Origin: Allolobophora icterica
Lineage: Eukaryota > Annelida > Clitellata > Crassiclitellata > Lumbricidae
Reading direction: 5' to 3'
Length of the DNA stretch: 64,000 bases
NCBI GenBank assembly: GCA_963556255.1
Contig: OY744611.1
Span: forward strand, 36,128,485 to 36,192,484
Shown: positions 11,683 to 22,636 of the stretch, piece by piece
Layout of the letters: each line of letters begins with the position of its first letter
How positions within the stretch are numbered: the first letter of the stretch is position 1
The notes under the pieces: generated by a model
The model's database searches: none
Told to the model about the DNA's origin: nothing
What the model saw: the letters and a program-made list of their open reading frames with translations, nothing else
Made by a program: the position numbers and the translations under genes

Positions 11683-11940
11683 CATGGGCGTCCGCAGGAA
11701 TTTTGTTGGGGGCAACACTTTTGTAGGGGGAGCAAAATGACGTTTTTGCATAGCTGTTCATGAACACAGAATATGTGACAACTTTGAAAATAAATAATGC
11801 CATGGACTTATCTAATTAATTGTGTTTTTCGAATTGAAAATCGGTTGGGACTGTTCTAATAATCATAATAAACAAAAGATTTTATTTTTAGTGTGCAAAA
11901 TCCAGCGGCAAATGCACGCTTGCCCCTCAGGACGCCCATG
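11683..11940. mobile_element. hAT-type MITE (258 bp) nested in the larger hAT element
   Basis: The ends CATGGGCGTCCGCAGG and, inward from the right, CATGGGCGTCCTGAGG are inverted. The flanks TTAGCAGT (11675-11682) and TTAGCAAT (11941-11948) match at 7 of 8. No coding capacity. Confidence 0.85.
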
Positions 11941-11949
11941 TTAGCAATC

Positions 11950-12215
11950 ACTTTCTAGCCTGAGTATGAAGTATTAGCGACTTCATTTTTCTTAGCCTCG
12001 GCATATGAAGGCGGGTGGCCAGTCCTCTCCCTCACCGTCTCATCTTCACACCGACAGTGTACGGTCAGTGTACTCATTACAGCTGAGCTGGCTAGAGGAG
12101 CAGGTGGAGCAAAAATCTGGAACCAAATTTCTGCCCAAAAGGGAATTTGAACCCCAACCTCTCGTTTAACAGTACAGCCCGCTAACCACTGCACTATTGA
12201 GCGCCCCTAAGCTTG
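11950..12215 (-). mobile_element. tRNA-derived SINE, minus orientation
   Basis: Read on the minus strand: A box-like TAGTGCAGTGGTTAGCGGGC, B box GGTTCAAATTCC, then a body containing GGCAGAAATTTGGTTCCAGA and a GACTTCAT end. The same family occurs at 59494-60262. Confidence 0.75.
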
Positions 12216-12309
12216 GGGTACTTACCCATTAAAGAGTGATAATAATGAGGTAGCTCTTTAGAGCAGCAGTTAGGTATAAAACGAGTATTAAACCTTATCA
12301 CTAATGCTA

Positions 12310-13115
12310 CTGCTACATTACTGTGTATATTCAATTCAATTCAAATTCTTTTATTGTTCACCAATCTTTGAACAATTACACAATTTACATGGTAACACGA
12401 ACTTGCGTTACATTGCGATCAGTGACAAAAGGAAAAGCCAAAGGAACGATACCGTTCCGCTCTCAGGGTCGCCTATATCAGACCAATGAAGTGGCGCTTA
12501 ACAATGCAATGAAGAGTTTATTTCTAAAAAAACATCTGTAGCATAATAATCATGAACGTTCGGTGTTAACTATAGCCTACATGTACAGAATTCCTATTTT
12601 ACTTAACAGTCTAGAAAGTTTAATTTTCCATTTACATAATCATACATCTTTTGCATAATAATCTAGAATGTTTAATGAGCTCTTTAACTTATGTGCATAC
12701 ATAATACATGTGATACACATTAATCTAAAGTGTTAGACTATATAGTTACAAACACATAAAACTGTCTTTTTATGCAGCGATCAGGACTTTTACTAGATTC
12801 CGGTTTCAGGATAATAACCAAAACATGAGGATATGCAAATAAGAATATTTTATTTAGTCTATTAATCTAGTACGTTAGATAGGCTATTTAGCTTATGGAC
12901 GCTTTCAATTTTCTTTAGATAAAACTCCCAGAACTTACATGTATTCTGTTCCAGTCTTGATCAGAAACAGGTGATGAGGAGGCACTACGATTTAAACATA
13001 TCCATAAGATGAACTCTTAATCTGTTTTTAAATTGATGCACGTTTGTAAGGCTTGTGATCTCCAACGGCAGGGAATTCCATAGGCCTTTGTACTCAGTAA
13101 TGTAATGTAGACTGT
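12310..13115 (-). pseudogene. LINE C-terminal fragment and 3' tail
   Basis: The minus-strand translation near 13020-13090 reads LWNSLPLEITSLTNV and HQFKNRLRVHLMDM, the usual end of CR1/L2 ORF2. The 3' UTR reaches an (ATTGA)n-like tail at about 12330. It lies within the hAT element. Confidence 0.7.
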
Positions 13116-13160
13116 AGTGTGCATAGTTCTTCAGAGAATTGCTTCATGAATTTGGCTATT

Positions 13161-13676
13161 CTAGCTTTCGCAAAATGTGTCGATCAGGTCATCAATACTC
13201 AATTATTTTGCCCATTCGTTTTCAATCGCAAGAAGAGCAAGACCACCAAGCCTGTTTTGTGAGAGAGTGTATCTAAGATGCGCCTTAATGATTTTCAGTT
13301 TGGAGAAGGAGCGCTCTTTACTGGCGACGATGACTGGCAGAGTGGCAAACAGCTAGCAAACAGGCAGTAGCCAATTCCTGGATAGACGACGTGATGTGAG
13401 AGTTCAGTGTGAGTTTGAGTATGTCCAACACTGCAGTTTTTTAATTTCAAGTTCCTTGCTCAACTCGCATCTGAAGACCGCACCTCTGACACAATTAAAA
13501 TTGGGGCCGATAACCGATGAATAGGCTATGTTTGCTGCTAATTCCAAATCAACATCGGATGAGTGCAGCAGAGATTTGGGATAAAGAAAACGAAACGCTG
13601 CAGAAACTATAAAGCTGCCCTTCAAAACGACTCTTAAACTGTGCCATTGCTTTGTCAACAATAGCGAAACATACAC
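13161..13676 (-). pseudogene. hAT transposase C-terminal part (dimerisation domain)
   Basis: The minus-strand translation contains ATLPVIVASKERSFSKLKII, then KAHLRYTLSQNRLGGLALLA and IENEWAK, a stop, then LSIDDLIDTFCES. The LPV-x-VAS-x-ERSFSKLK-x-I motif is diagnostic of the hAT C-terminal dimerisation region in ZMYM-type transposases. The upstream part (13404-13676) is open for 90 codons but in a shifted frame. It matches the family's length pattern and is clearly inactive. Confidence 0.88.
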
Positions 13677-13689
13677 GACTCTTGAAAGC

Positions 13690-14330
13690 TACTTTGGACC
13701 TTGAAGATGTTCGTCGCTGTACAGTTCGTCAAAGATTCTGTACGTCTCTTTCTAACAGCAATGTTACAGCATTAAACTTCGGTGTAATCTTCGACATAGT
13801 TGAGATTGCTGTAGCTCTAGTAGTGACAGTAATCTCACACTCCAATCTCACATAACAAGCCTTTGCAAATCTTGTTTCTATCATATCAGGGCAATTCGTC
13901 ACATAAGATCTGCTCTTACCAGAGACATGTCCCAGACTATAGCCTGTTCTCTTGTCTGCTCTCGCCTCGATTATGCCAACTCTGTGTTTGCAGGCATTTC
14001 AGACCTTCAAGTCAACAGGCTTCAACGCATCCAAAATTCTCTGGCTCGCGTGGTGTTGCGTGCATCTTCCCGTTCAAACTCATTAACTCTGCTCCATCAG
14101 CTGCATTGGCTTCCTGTAAATTTCAGAATGAGATTTAAACTGGCCTGCTTGACATTTAAAACCCTCACAATGTGCACTCCTACCTACCTTCAACCACTAC
14201 TCTCTCCTTACATTCCGCCACGCAGTCTACGGTCTTCGGTTATGGGTCTTGTGGTTGAGCCTAGATGCAGCACTGCCATGGGCTCTCGTGCATTTCGAGT
14301 TGTGACTTTGCGCGCGTTAAAAATGTTTGT
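13690..14330 (+). pseudogene. LINE RT thumb/C-terminal fragment
   Basis: After NFGVIFD (one frame), another frame reads SLCKSCFYHIRAIRHIRSAL, CSRLDYANSVFAG, LQRIQNSLARVVL, LHWLPVNFRMRFKL, and ends GSRAFRVV. This is the classic L2/CR1-type order. It is frameshifted, lacks the RT active site, and ends near an (ATA)n run. Confidence 0.85.
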
Positions 14331-14689
14331 AATAATAATAATAATAATGGTTTCTCATGAATTACGCATGTAAGTCAGTTCACCAAATGCCGCGGAGAAG
14401 TCTGGTAGCTGCAGATAGGTCTATATTTGGACTGATTGAAGTGCACCAGATAATTGTCGGTAATATAACAATCGTTCCCAAATGATAATAAACACTATGA
14501 ACTCAAATTTTTTAGTTAACAAGGTTGGGGGCCCTTGCGACCTCGGAGCCCTTAGATTTTGTCCACCCTCGTTATATGGTTGTTACGCCACTGGCTACCA
14601 GGCTCAGGTCTTGCAACTCTTGGTCGTCCGACAACGTTGCTATCTCCGCTGGGAACTCTACTCCCGACGCGTTGGCGAGCGGGAGAGGG

Positions 14690-15303
14690 TAACTTCCGTT
14701 GGTGCGTTTTAACTCTAGAGGTAAACGTAATGCAAAATAGACGATGTTTGAAGCATGACATAGCCGGCTTGCTATATTTCTGTCTAAGACGACGGTGGGT
14801 TGAATCCCGATAGGGCCCGGACTTTAACAATCTGTGTCGAATATTGAGTAAGGAATTGACAATAGTGGTATCACAAGTGGTATCATAAGTGCGCTGATGT
14901 GTACTGCAAAGTGTTCTAACCAAGTTGTACATCAGGTTCAAGTATTCATTTCAAATATGAAAACTTGCCGATCGAGTTGACGAACAAAGCATTCATGCAA
15001 AGTGGGTTACTATCAGAGAAGGTTGGTATACTCAGCGTTTCAATGCAGTGTTTAAATATCAGCCTACAATAATGATGCCAGAGTGAAATTACCGTAAATC
15101 TGAACATACATGGTTCTGAATACGATGCACTATTAGTTCTTTCACTATACAAGTATACGGCACAAATCTGTTAATACAATGGATCTATTCGTCACTTAGT
15201 TGCTTGCTGAGGATCCATACAAGATGATGATCATCAGACGGGTTTAGGTTAGGTTAATTAGCAACTTATATCCTGCCGATGCTTAGTTCACACGTATCAA
15301 CCG
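14690..15303. repeat. Block R1 of the array
   Basis: Recurs at 25130-25760 (Rb) and 35550-35930 (Rc). Landmarks: AACTTCCGTTGG, GATGTTTGAAGCATGA, CGGCTTGCTAT, GTCGAATATTGA, GTGGTATCA, GATGAAAACTTGCCGA. No open frame conserved among copies, and nothing recognised as a gene. It sits between a RING-exon unit and the next P block. Confidence 0.7.
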
Positions 15304-15376
15304 ATATCGCACCAAAATAAAGTCATAATCTAGAAGAACAGCCCATTAAGATTATGACTTTATTTTGGTGCGATAT
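15304..15376. repeat. Perfect 28-bp inverted repeat
   Basis: The arm 15304-15331 (ATATCGCACCAAAATAAAG...) is exactly reverse-complemented at 15349-15376, with a 17-base loop. The paralogous position at 35990-36040 has the left arm but not the right, so the right arm is a new inverted copy. Confidence 0.92.
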
Positions 15377-15398
15377 ACTTGAACCTGATGTTGCTTAA

Positions 15399-15431
15399 CA
15401 TGTTCTCTATGGGCAGCCCATAGAGAACATG
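15399..15431. repeat. Perfect 16-bp palindrome with 1-base loop
   Basis: CATGTTCTCTATGGGC (15399-15414), then one A, then the exact reverse complement (15416-15431). It lies 22 bases after the first inverted repeat and is absent from the paralogous block. Confidence 0.92.
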
Positions 15432-16980
15432 CAATCTGAAAAGGTAAGTCTCAAGTAGAGAACGAAACGGCTCAGGTAACTGAAAAGAAGGGACAACCAC
15501 AGGATGGGAATTCCAAAATCTTTGTCTATACAAACCGAAAAATCTCGTTCCCTAGAACAGTTCAAGTCTATGCATGACCACAGAAAGATAATCAACCGAC
15601 CTGGTTCAAATATGATAAGCCTGGCTAATAAGTACTGATTTTAAATACTGTCGATGACCAGCATTCATTGTTTCATAAGCTACGGCCCCGATTTGAAAGA
15701 CGAGTCTCCATTCTGCAGAATCCGATTTACAAGGCAGCACTTAGCCACTCAGCAATTAGCGCAATGTAAGAATATCGCAATCTTATCTTGAGCCTCGAGA
15801 AAACATCTGTAAAGCATTGCAGCTTATTCTGAGGGCGGATTAATTAAGATAATGACAGCTCGAATCCAAAGAGATCATCAGTTAGAGATCGTTAAGTAAA
15901 GTAACACACAAGTTAAGCAACACATCTAGTGGACATTGCAGAAGGTACATCAGGAGATTCGTATCAGATAGAGTTTGGGTAACAAGAACCATTAACTAAA
16001 ATAAATAATATTTGCACTGAGTATGAACAGTTTCAAACAAAGACTGGACACTTGGATTTAAGCGACATATTATATGTAGTCCTCCTAAAACTCTCAGCTT
16101 TCCAAGCCAATTACTTGTAGTTGTGGCTTTAAACTGTTTCAAATATTCAACTTCGATTCACTATAGGCCTATTATTATATAGGCAAAAATTCACATCTAA
16201 CTCAATTCTGTCTGAGGTTTCGTACAAGTTCGTTAACATCATTTGCAAGGTGCATCACTATGACAAGATAGTGTGCTCAAATAGGTGACTTAAAATTAAA
16301 AACACATTATGCTCTGATCGAACTACACAGCAATTCTCATTCTTCGAAGTTGGCTAATAGCTTCAAAAATGTTGTACCACTTTCGTAGCAGTTAAAGTTC
16401 ATCTGATATGGTTCACTTTACGGAACAGTCTTTGCCCTATGAAGAGAGAAACTGTCACTCCTATGAAGAGAGAATTTTCAAGGTCCAGTATAAAGATTGG
16501 TTGGTAATCGTGAAAGTGCAGCAATCCTGCTGCTACTATATTATACGATAATTATTCTCAGCAAAGTCAACGCGAATTGACTTTGTGTCATTTCTAAAAA
16601 TGAGGTTGAAAAAACCATAATGCACTCCATTGCTTTTGCAGACACAGCTTCTGCAGATAAATCTTCGCACAAAGAAAGAAGCAGGGTACCAGAAGATTTT
16701 CGTCACGCGACGTTGAAAACCCAGTCTAGAATCTTAGCGGTCTCAGCGGTAACAGATTCCGGAGAAAGTTCTTCCAAACAGATGGCAACATGGTATGTTA
16801 TGCTATTCACGGCCTATGACGAGGCCTACTTACACATTTAATAGTACATTCTCTGCTAAATGCAGTTACATAATATTTTAGTACGGGAATTTGACCAAAT
16901 GCATAGAAAAATTAGAAGAGCTGAAGCCGTATAGGTCGACATAGAAAGACCTGTACATTTATAGACCTACATTTGTGTTA
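15432..16980. repeat. Block P2 of the array
   Basis: Same landmarks as P1 but without its insertions, so it serves as an empty-site reference. Leads into the flank of exon copy B. No intact gene; the minus-strand frame at 15407-15595 is not conserved. Contains the RING relic at 16500-16730. Confidence 0.7.
16500..16730 (+). pseudogene. Decayed RING-exon relic(s) in block P2
   Basis: Contains TTGACTTTGTGTCATTTC, GAGGTTGAAAAAACC, TTTTGCAGACACAGCTTCTGC and a CTTCGCACA-like end, matching the order of the LC-x2-C, LKNP, FCGH and FCKECFEH codons of exon 1. A second partial repeat (GTTGAAAACCCAGTCTAGA) follows about 100 bases later, so the relic itself looks internally duplicated. Several stops and frameshifts. 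Confidence 0.55.
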
Positions 16981-17182
16981 TTTGATGTAAGCGTTTTAAT
17001 AATGCTTCTTTACGTGCCCTTTGATATATTCAGGTCTGTTACAAGAAGTTCAGCATAAGAATGGCAGCGAATTATGAAACTAAACTTTTGCACCACACTT
17101 TTACTTTTAATTTTCGTTCCTTTTTCTTTAATAAGAAAGTTTATTAATCTGTATTATGTATACAACAGATTCAACTCTAAGC

Positions 17183-17355
17183 ACGGACGTACGTTATGGA
17201 ATTACAGCCTTGTCACCAAAAGGTTATCCGATCGAGATCTTCAGTGAAGTCAATGCAAAACACCTTTGTCACATTTGCAATGTGATGCTGGAAAACCCGG
17301 CCTAGACCTTTTGCGGCCCCAGATTCTGCAAAGGATGTTTCGAACATAAAATGAG
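17183..17355 (+). pseudogene. TRAF-like exon 1, copy B (broken)
   Basis: Aligns base for base with the intact exon (173 nt). The start codon is ACG instead of ATG, codon 41 is TAG (17303-17305), the RING histidine codon is CCC (Pro), and the donor GT has become AT. The reading frame is otherwise preserved, so these are point mutations on a formerly coding exon. Confidence 0.88.
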
Positions 17356-18860
17356 ATAATTATGTCCATTGATCTGTAACCTACGCTGAAACCCCGTTGC
17401 ATGTTTAGTATAGTTTTCAAGCAGCAATATCGCGGCAGACTTTTACATCACATTCTCAGAACGAATAAAGAAGGAATCTGTTAATAGGAAAGCTGTGAGA
17501 AACTGCCGATTTTTATATGACAGATAATGGCATCACCTTTGTCATCAAAGAGAAAAGTGCAAAAACAAAGAGCCAATGGACCTGTGATGTCTTTGTGTCG
17601 TTATATTTTCCATTTATGCCAATCAAATATTTCTATCTTTATAGTGTTTGTGGTTAATTATAGCGCTGTCATTAGAAGCAATATAAGAATCCACGGTTGT
17701 GTTATATATTGAGATTATTTTCTAAAGTTGTGCTAACTTCGGGATCCATGTTCTCGACTTTCTTATATTAAAAGTCGTGCTAATGTGAAGCATTTCACAA
17801 TGAAACTTTGGTGTCGATCCACCAAGAGGATGATTGTTCGTGTCAGAAGGTCGTACTTTTGAGTCCACACAAGAAGCTAAGTGTATTACAATCTTCCAGC
17901 ATTGACGTATGAGCGATCATGTAATGCACCTGTTATGTTTGCAGGCAAGGGATTTACGGCCGCAACAGAAGGACGACATTTACGGTTGCGGTATATTTTC
18001 ATGGCTGTATTGTAAGGTACGATTAGTGACTGGTCGAGAGGTTGCTTCTGCAGATGAACTAATAGGCGGGTCTCATGAACAAATCGAATATGATTAGGCT
18101 ATGCCCAAGAAGTGAAGCTATTCTGACTAAAAGGTGTATGGAGAGAGGCAACACGAGTGAGACAGTGGATGAGAACTTCTAAACCGCTGAGGTTCAGATA
18201 GTGACCTGATATACATGTAAACATTAAACATATCGGCGCTTTCATTTGAAGGAAGCTTATTGCCTACGATTGCAGGCTTGCCGTTCAGTAAAACAACAAT
18301 TAGGAAACAGGATAAGAAAGCATAATATATCGCAGCCATAAGTTCAAATATACAAGCGATATCTCTTTAAACACAGGCCTATAGGCCATACTATTCCAAA
18401 TATACTGGCGATACCACTTTGAACATACTGGCGACACCACTTTAGATAGCCGCGAAAAAGCTGAGGCGAGTCTCTGACACCGCTATATCTTACAGACGTA
18501 TCATTACAAGGCGCTGTTTGACGCTAAAATGGGGATCATAACAATTTCACATGGACTTGAGCAAAAATCGAGCACCTTCCCAGACAGCATGCACAACTGG
18601 ACATTTCAGAGAATAAAGTATGAGATTTGATCACAGGCGAGCGTTATTAGGCGTCAGGAGAATGTTTTCAGCAAGAGCATTTGCATCACAAAAAAAGAAC
18701 GCAACCTGCACCAAGCCTGCACATGCAGATTCAAACAAGTACTGTACGCTTTAACAGCTTTAATATGTTTTAGGGCCTACCACATTTGGAGCAGTTGGAA
18801 AGCTACGGTTACTTTGACGTGCAATAGTCACTTTACGAAACTCATATTAAGACCAATAGA
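17356..18860. repeat. Intron-1-derived and Q-type duplicated sequence after copy B
   Basis: 17356-17815 matches the intron 1 start of the 43 kb gene (AATCTGCTAACAGG..., TCATCAAGGAGAAAAGT, TTTCACAATGAAACTTTGG). 17815-18130 matches 22910-23110 (GAGGATGAT, TGTTTGCAGGCAAG, TAAGGTACGAT). 18130-18860 starts a Q block (TATCTCTTTAAA, ATTTCAGAG.ATAA). No gene recognised. Confidence 0.6.
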
Positions 18861-18869
18861 TGCTTTCAA

Positions 18870-19072
18870 AGGCCAGAATCAAGATGGCGGAGAACCGTTA
18901 AAGTACCGCAGCCCTTTGCCAAATGGATTATGCAAACAAGATCGTGAGCAAAATTCACTCAACTGGCTTTGTGCCCTTTGTAATATGAGGTTGAACAACC
19001 TAATTCATAGCTTTGTGAGCATAGGCTCAGAAGTTCTGTATGTTAAATGTTTCGCGCACAGAAAGAAGTAGG
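18870..19072 (+). pseudogene. Decayed RING-exon relic in block Qa
   Basis: An open stretch ends with NWLCALCNMRLNN, IHSFVS, then KCFAHRKK. This lines up with KYLCGICNVTLKNP, VQSFCGH and ECFEHK of the intact exon. The first zinc pair (C-x2-C) survives while the C-x-H centre is lost. It lies directly upstream of the flank of copy C. Confidence 0.6.
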
Positions 19073-19384
19073 CTGCTAGAGAATGTTCGTCAATTGACAT
19101 TGAAGGGAAAGAAGGACTATCTTCTCCCTACTGTTTATGACTATATCCGAGTAGATATGTGGATAAGACATACACTTTTGTGATAGATGGGCGTGTTCTA
19201 AGAATGCCTCTTTCAGTACCCTTTGATTTATGCAGGTGTGTTACAAGAAGTTCAGCAGTAGAATGGCAGCGAATCATGAAACCATACTTTTGCACCACAG
19301 TGTTACTTGGAATGTTCGTTCTTTTTTCTTTAGTACGTCTATAAGAAAGTCGATTAATCTTTAACAGCAGACTCAACACCAAGC

Positions 19385-19558
19385 ATGGCAGCAAGTTATG
19401 GAATTACAGCTTTGTCACCAAAAGGTTATCCTATCGAGAACTTTAACGAAGTCAATGCAAAATACCTTTGTGGTATTTGCAATGTGATGCTGGAGAACCC
19501 GGCCCATACCGTTTGCGGCCTCAGATTCTGCAATGTTTCGAACACAAAATGAAATGAG
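19385..19558 (+). pseudogene. TRAF-like exon 1, copy C (frameshifted)
   Basis: Has an intact ATG and an intact donor (ATGAG|GTACGT). A 4-base deletion lies after the FC of the GLRFC segment (about 19530), and there is a 5-base insertion near the end. The exon is therefore 174 nt and leaves in the wrong phase for exon 2. The RING histidine is replaced by Leu. Probably dead, though transcription and splicing of the 5' part remain possible. Confidence 0.85.
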
Positions 19559-19639
19559 GTACGTCTATGGATCTGTATCCTCTGCTGAAAACCCAGTGAA
19601 GCTTTTGCACGTGTAGTATAGTTCTCAAGGAGTGACATT

Positions 19640-20140
19640 GTGGCAGACTGTTACATCATGCTCTCATATATTGGAGCCAAAAGTTTAACTAGGCCTATAT
19701 ATCTCTTTAAATATATAGGTCATACCACTATAAATATACTGGCTCTTCCAGTTAAATATAGGCCTATTGGTTATACCACTTTAAATATATTTTCGAGAAC
19801 CTGGAAAAAGCTGATGCGGGTCTCTGACGCTGCTATATCTTACAGGCCTAGGCCTATCGTTGTAAAACGCCGTTTTACGCTTTTAGCTGCGTAAAATTGA
19901 GATTAAAACAATTTCACTTGGACTCGATACGAAATCGAGGCTACTTTCCCAGACAACATGCGTAACTGGACATTTCAGAGGATAAGGCATGAAACTTTAA
20001 CATAGGAGTGTGGATTGGACGTCAGGAGAATCTTTTCAGCAAGAGCATTTGGATCACACGAACCGGTTTCCAAAACAACGGAACCTCCACCAAGCCTGAA
20101 CAGTTTCAAACAAATACTGCACTCTTTAACAGCTTTAACA
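19640..20140. repeat. Q-type block between copies C and D
   Basis: Repeats the 18340-18760 sequence (TATCTCTTTAAATA, CTGGACATTTCAGAG, CAGGAGAAT, TTTCAGCAAGAGCATTTGGATCACA). No gene seen. Confidence 0.6.
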
Positions 20141-20143
20141 GAG

Positions 20144-20452
20144 GGGTCCGTAGAGTAATCGATAACACACTGGCGATGAGAGCTGAAGGTACCAAAATCG
20201 AACCCCGTAGACTCCCGTAAGGCTTACTCAGCCTTCCACTCGCTAGGTGGCAGCGGTGGTCAAATGGATAGTAGGCCATGATTGGCGCCGTGTAGCTGCC
20301 ACTTAAACAGTTATATTCGACTTCTGTAAAACTGTTATCATGTGCTTCTACTGAATACATGTATGTAAGGCGTCCTGCGTGGCTGCCGTTTCTACTATAT
20401 GTATATTCACTGTACAGCGCAGTGCGTTTGCAGGCGCTTAATTAAAGAACAG

Positions 20453-20543
<91 letters not shown>

Positions 20544-20547
20544 GGCC

Positions 20548-20584
<37 letters not shown>
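20144..20584 (+). mobile_element. tRNA-derived SINE with long (TTA)n tail
   Basis: A box (TAGAGTAATCGATAACACACTGG) and B box (AAATCGAACCCC), then a body with GGCGTCCTGCGTGGCTGCC and (TTA)n at 20453-20584. The body resembles the SINE at 42127-42380, including the GGCGxCxTGC-TGGCTGCC segment. Poly-Ile frames here are artefacts. Confidence 0.72.
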
Positions 20585-20587
<3 letters not shown>

Positions 20588-20689
20588 ATGTTGTATGGCC
20601 TACCACTTTTGGAGTCGCTACAAAGCTGCCGCTACTTTGACGTGCAATATTCACTTTAGAAAGCTCTAACTAAGAATAATGGGTGCTTC

Positions 20690-20850
20690 CAAAGGCCAGA
20701 TACAAGAATTGCGAAGAACCGCAAAAGCACATCAGCCCTTTTGCAAATGGGTTATACGAACGAGATCTTGAGCAGTAGACTCAAACCCAGTCCATTACTC
20801 TGTCAGCGCAAGTTCGTAGGTTAAATGTCTCGCGCAAGAAGTAGGCTGCT
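20690..20850 (+). pseudogene. Decayed RING-exon relic in block Qb
   Basis: Repeats the Qa relic (GAAGAACCG..., CAGCCCTTTTGCAAATGG, GAGATCTTGAGCA, CAAACCCAGTCC...) about 1.8 kb further on, directly upstream of the flank of copy D. Broken in all frames. Confidence 0.5.
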
Positions 20851-21169
20851 AGACGATTTTTGTCAATTGACAGTGAAGGGAAAGAAGGACTATCTTCCCC
20901 CTGCTGTGTACGACTATATCCCAGTATATATATGTAGATAGGACATACACTTTTGTTATTGATGTGCGTGTTTTAAGAATGCTTCTTTCATTTCCCTTTG
21001 ATGTATGCAGGTCTGTTATAAGAAGTTCAGCATTAGAATAGCAGCGAATAATAGAACTATTCTGTTGCATCACACTTTAACTTTGAAGTTTCGTTCCTGT
21101 TTCTTTCGTATAGCCTATGTAATGTATAAGAAAGTCTATTAGTCTTCAACAACAGTTTCAACACCAAGC

Positions 21170-21342
21170 ATGGTGGCAAGTTATGGAATTACAGCTTTCT
21201 CACCAAAACGTTATCCTATCGAGGTCTTCAACGAAGTCAATGCAAAATACCTTTGTGGTATTTGCGATGTGATGCTGGAAAACCCGGCCCAGACATTTTG
21301 CGGCCACAGAATCTGCAAAGAATGTTACGAACACAAAATGAG
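21170..21342 (+). CDS. TRAF-like exon 1, copy D (intact, orphan)
   Basis: Open 173-nt exon with ATG, a complete half RING (CGIC, FCGHRICKEC) and a strong donor ATGAG|GTACGT. It differs from the 43 kb copy at 12 of 57 residues, with all six zinc ligands kept. No exon encoding the last RING cysteine pair was found before the next duplicated block. It is either a recently orphaned exon, an alternative first exon for the gene at 43 kb (22 kb away), or a fragment whose partner exon was lost. Confidence 0.7.
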
Positions 21343-21799
21343 GTACGTCCAATTAGATCTATAACCTCTGCTGAAAGCCGACTGAGGCTTTTGCATGTGT
21401 GGTATAGTTTCAAGCAGTGATATCGTGGCAGACTTTTCCATCATGTTCTCAGAACGACTAAAGAGAGAATCTGCTAACAGGAAAGCTGTGAGCGACTGTG
21501 GATTTTGAGATGGACAATAACCTTTGTCATCAAGGAGAAAAGTACAAAGACAAAGAGCCAATGAGGCCAGTGAGGTTTTTGTATCTTTTTTTCATTTATG
21601 CCAATCAAATCTTTCTATCTGCAAACCAGAACTTTATTTATATCACTATCATTGGGAGGAATATAAGAAACCAAGGTTGTGTTACAATGAGATCATTTTC
21701 TGAAGTTGTGCTAAATTCGGGATTTATATTCACGATCCTTGCTATATTAAAAGTTGTCTTAATATGAAGGATTTCACAATGAAACTTTGGGATCGGGCT
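21343..21799. repeat. Intron-1-derived sequence after copy D
   Basis: Parallels 43458-44230 of the intact gene (GGCAGACTTTTCCATCATG..., GAAAGCTGTGAG, CATCAAGGAGAAAAGTACAA, TTCACAATGAAACTTTGG). No second RING exon is present where the intact gene has one. Confidence 0.65.
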
Positions 21800-22636
21800 G
21801 TAGCAAAAATCACCCTTCTGCGTACCAATGTGTCAAATCCTCAAGTGTGACAACTGTCGCAAACCTTGCTTGTCCTTCTCCAATTAACCCGCTCCTACTT
21901 CTTGTACCAGGATGCATGCCGTCCGAGTGGTAAAGAGGGGGTTTGCATTCGTTACTAGAATAGATCTCCGATAAGTGACTATGGCCTTCGTGGAATTCGG
22001 AGGACTTTATGGACATCGACGTGACACCGTGCAATAGGCATTCGACAAAAAGAACATCTTGACGTTGCTTGCAACCAATCTTCTTTAACAAACAACTCGT
22101 CGAACAAATCGTCAAGGGCACAGAGATCATACAGAGTTCAACATTTGACTACAGAACTTAAAAACTCATCAAATCGGAGCAGTTTGATACTATGCGACAG
22201 TCTCAACCTCAACAGAAAGATCTCTAACTTCACTCACGTCTTGAGAAGTTGAATTCGAAGAGTCAAATCAGGAAAGCGCTCAAAGTTCGATCGCACAAGA
22301 AAACTAAATGCTATATTCAGCACGCTCAGCTGTACTCAGACACTTAGCATGACTAGCAAACTTTTCTGATGACTGTTTAACCGACCAAACTCCATTCGAT
22401 TAATTAACTCAGTCTCTGTCTAAATAAAGTTCTGTCTATGTGCAAATCTCTGCGTAAATTTATCTATACGCATAAACTCTAAATCTGTCAATTCCTTGTC
22501 AAAAATCTAAATCTGTAAAACTCTTCTCAAAAATCTAAATCCTCAATGCTCTGTCTTTACAACAAGGAAGACCCTTTAATAGGAAAGCCACGATACTCCT
22601 CCGGTAATTGTGTCGCAAAATATGCAAATGAGCCTT

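Larger units (their letters stand above)
11617..14593 (-). mobile_element. hAT transposon (about 3 kb) with decayed transposase
   Basis: The left end CAGTGGTTTAACAACC and the right end, inward, CAGTGGCGTAACAACC differ at two positions. The flanks GCTACGAG (11609-11616) and GCTACCAG (14594-14601) are 7/8 identical target duplications inside the Gypsy integrase frame. The minus strand carries the transposase C-terminus (13161-13676). Later insertions inside are a hAT MITE (11683-11940), a SINE (11950-12215), a LINE tail (12310-13115) and a LINE RT fragment (13690-14330). Confidence 0.88.
11015..14690 (-). mobile_element. Ty3/Gypsy pol (integrase region) fragment, split by a hAT element
   Basis: On the minus strand 11285-11608 encodes the integrase zinc-binding region: SDELAISGRLAFKGHWGIIP with LHSSHIGV (His pair), and MVSRCDICARYQ (Cys pair) after a stop. 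A core-domain relic with FARH-x-VPTEV follows at 11030-11110. The N-terminal side lies at 14602-14690, beyond the hAT insertion. The two parts read in one frame if one copy of the hAT target duplication is removed. Stops and frameshifts make it inactive. No LTRs or primer-binding site seen. Confidence 0.82.

Noticed and set aside
13652..13855. 67-codon + frame as an independent gene
   Set aside because: It overlaps the antisense hAT transposase and runs into LINE RT sequence (NFGVIFD), so it is repeat-derived.
17909..18097. Short frame after TGTTTGCAG as a possible TRAF exon 2 for copy B
   Set aside because: The paralogous sequence at 23035 has a different frame with stops, and the translation lacks the Cys-x2-Cys needed to finish the RING.
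20399..20659. Poly-isoleucine frame
   Set aside because: Translation of the (TTA)n SINE tail.
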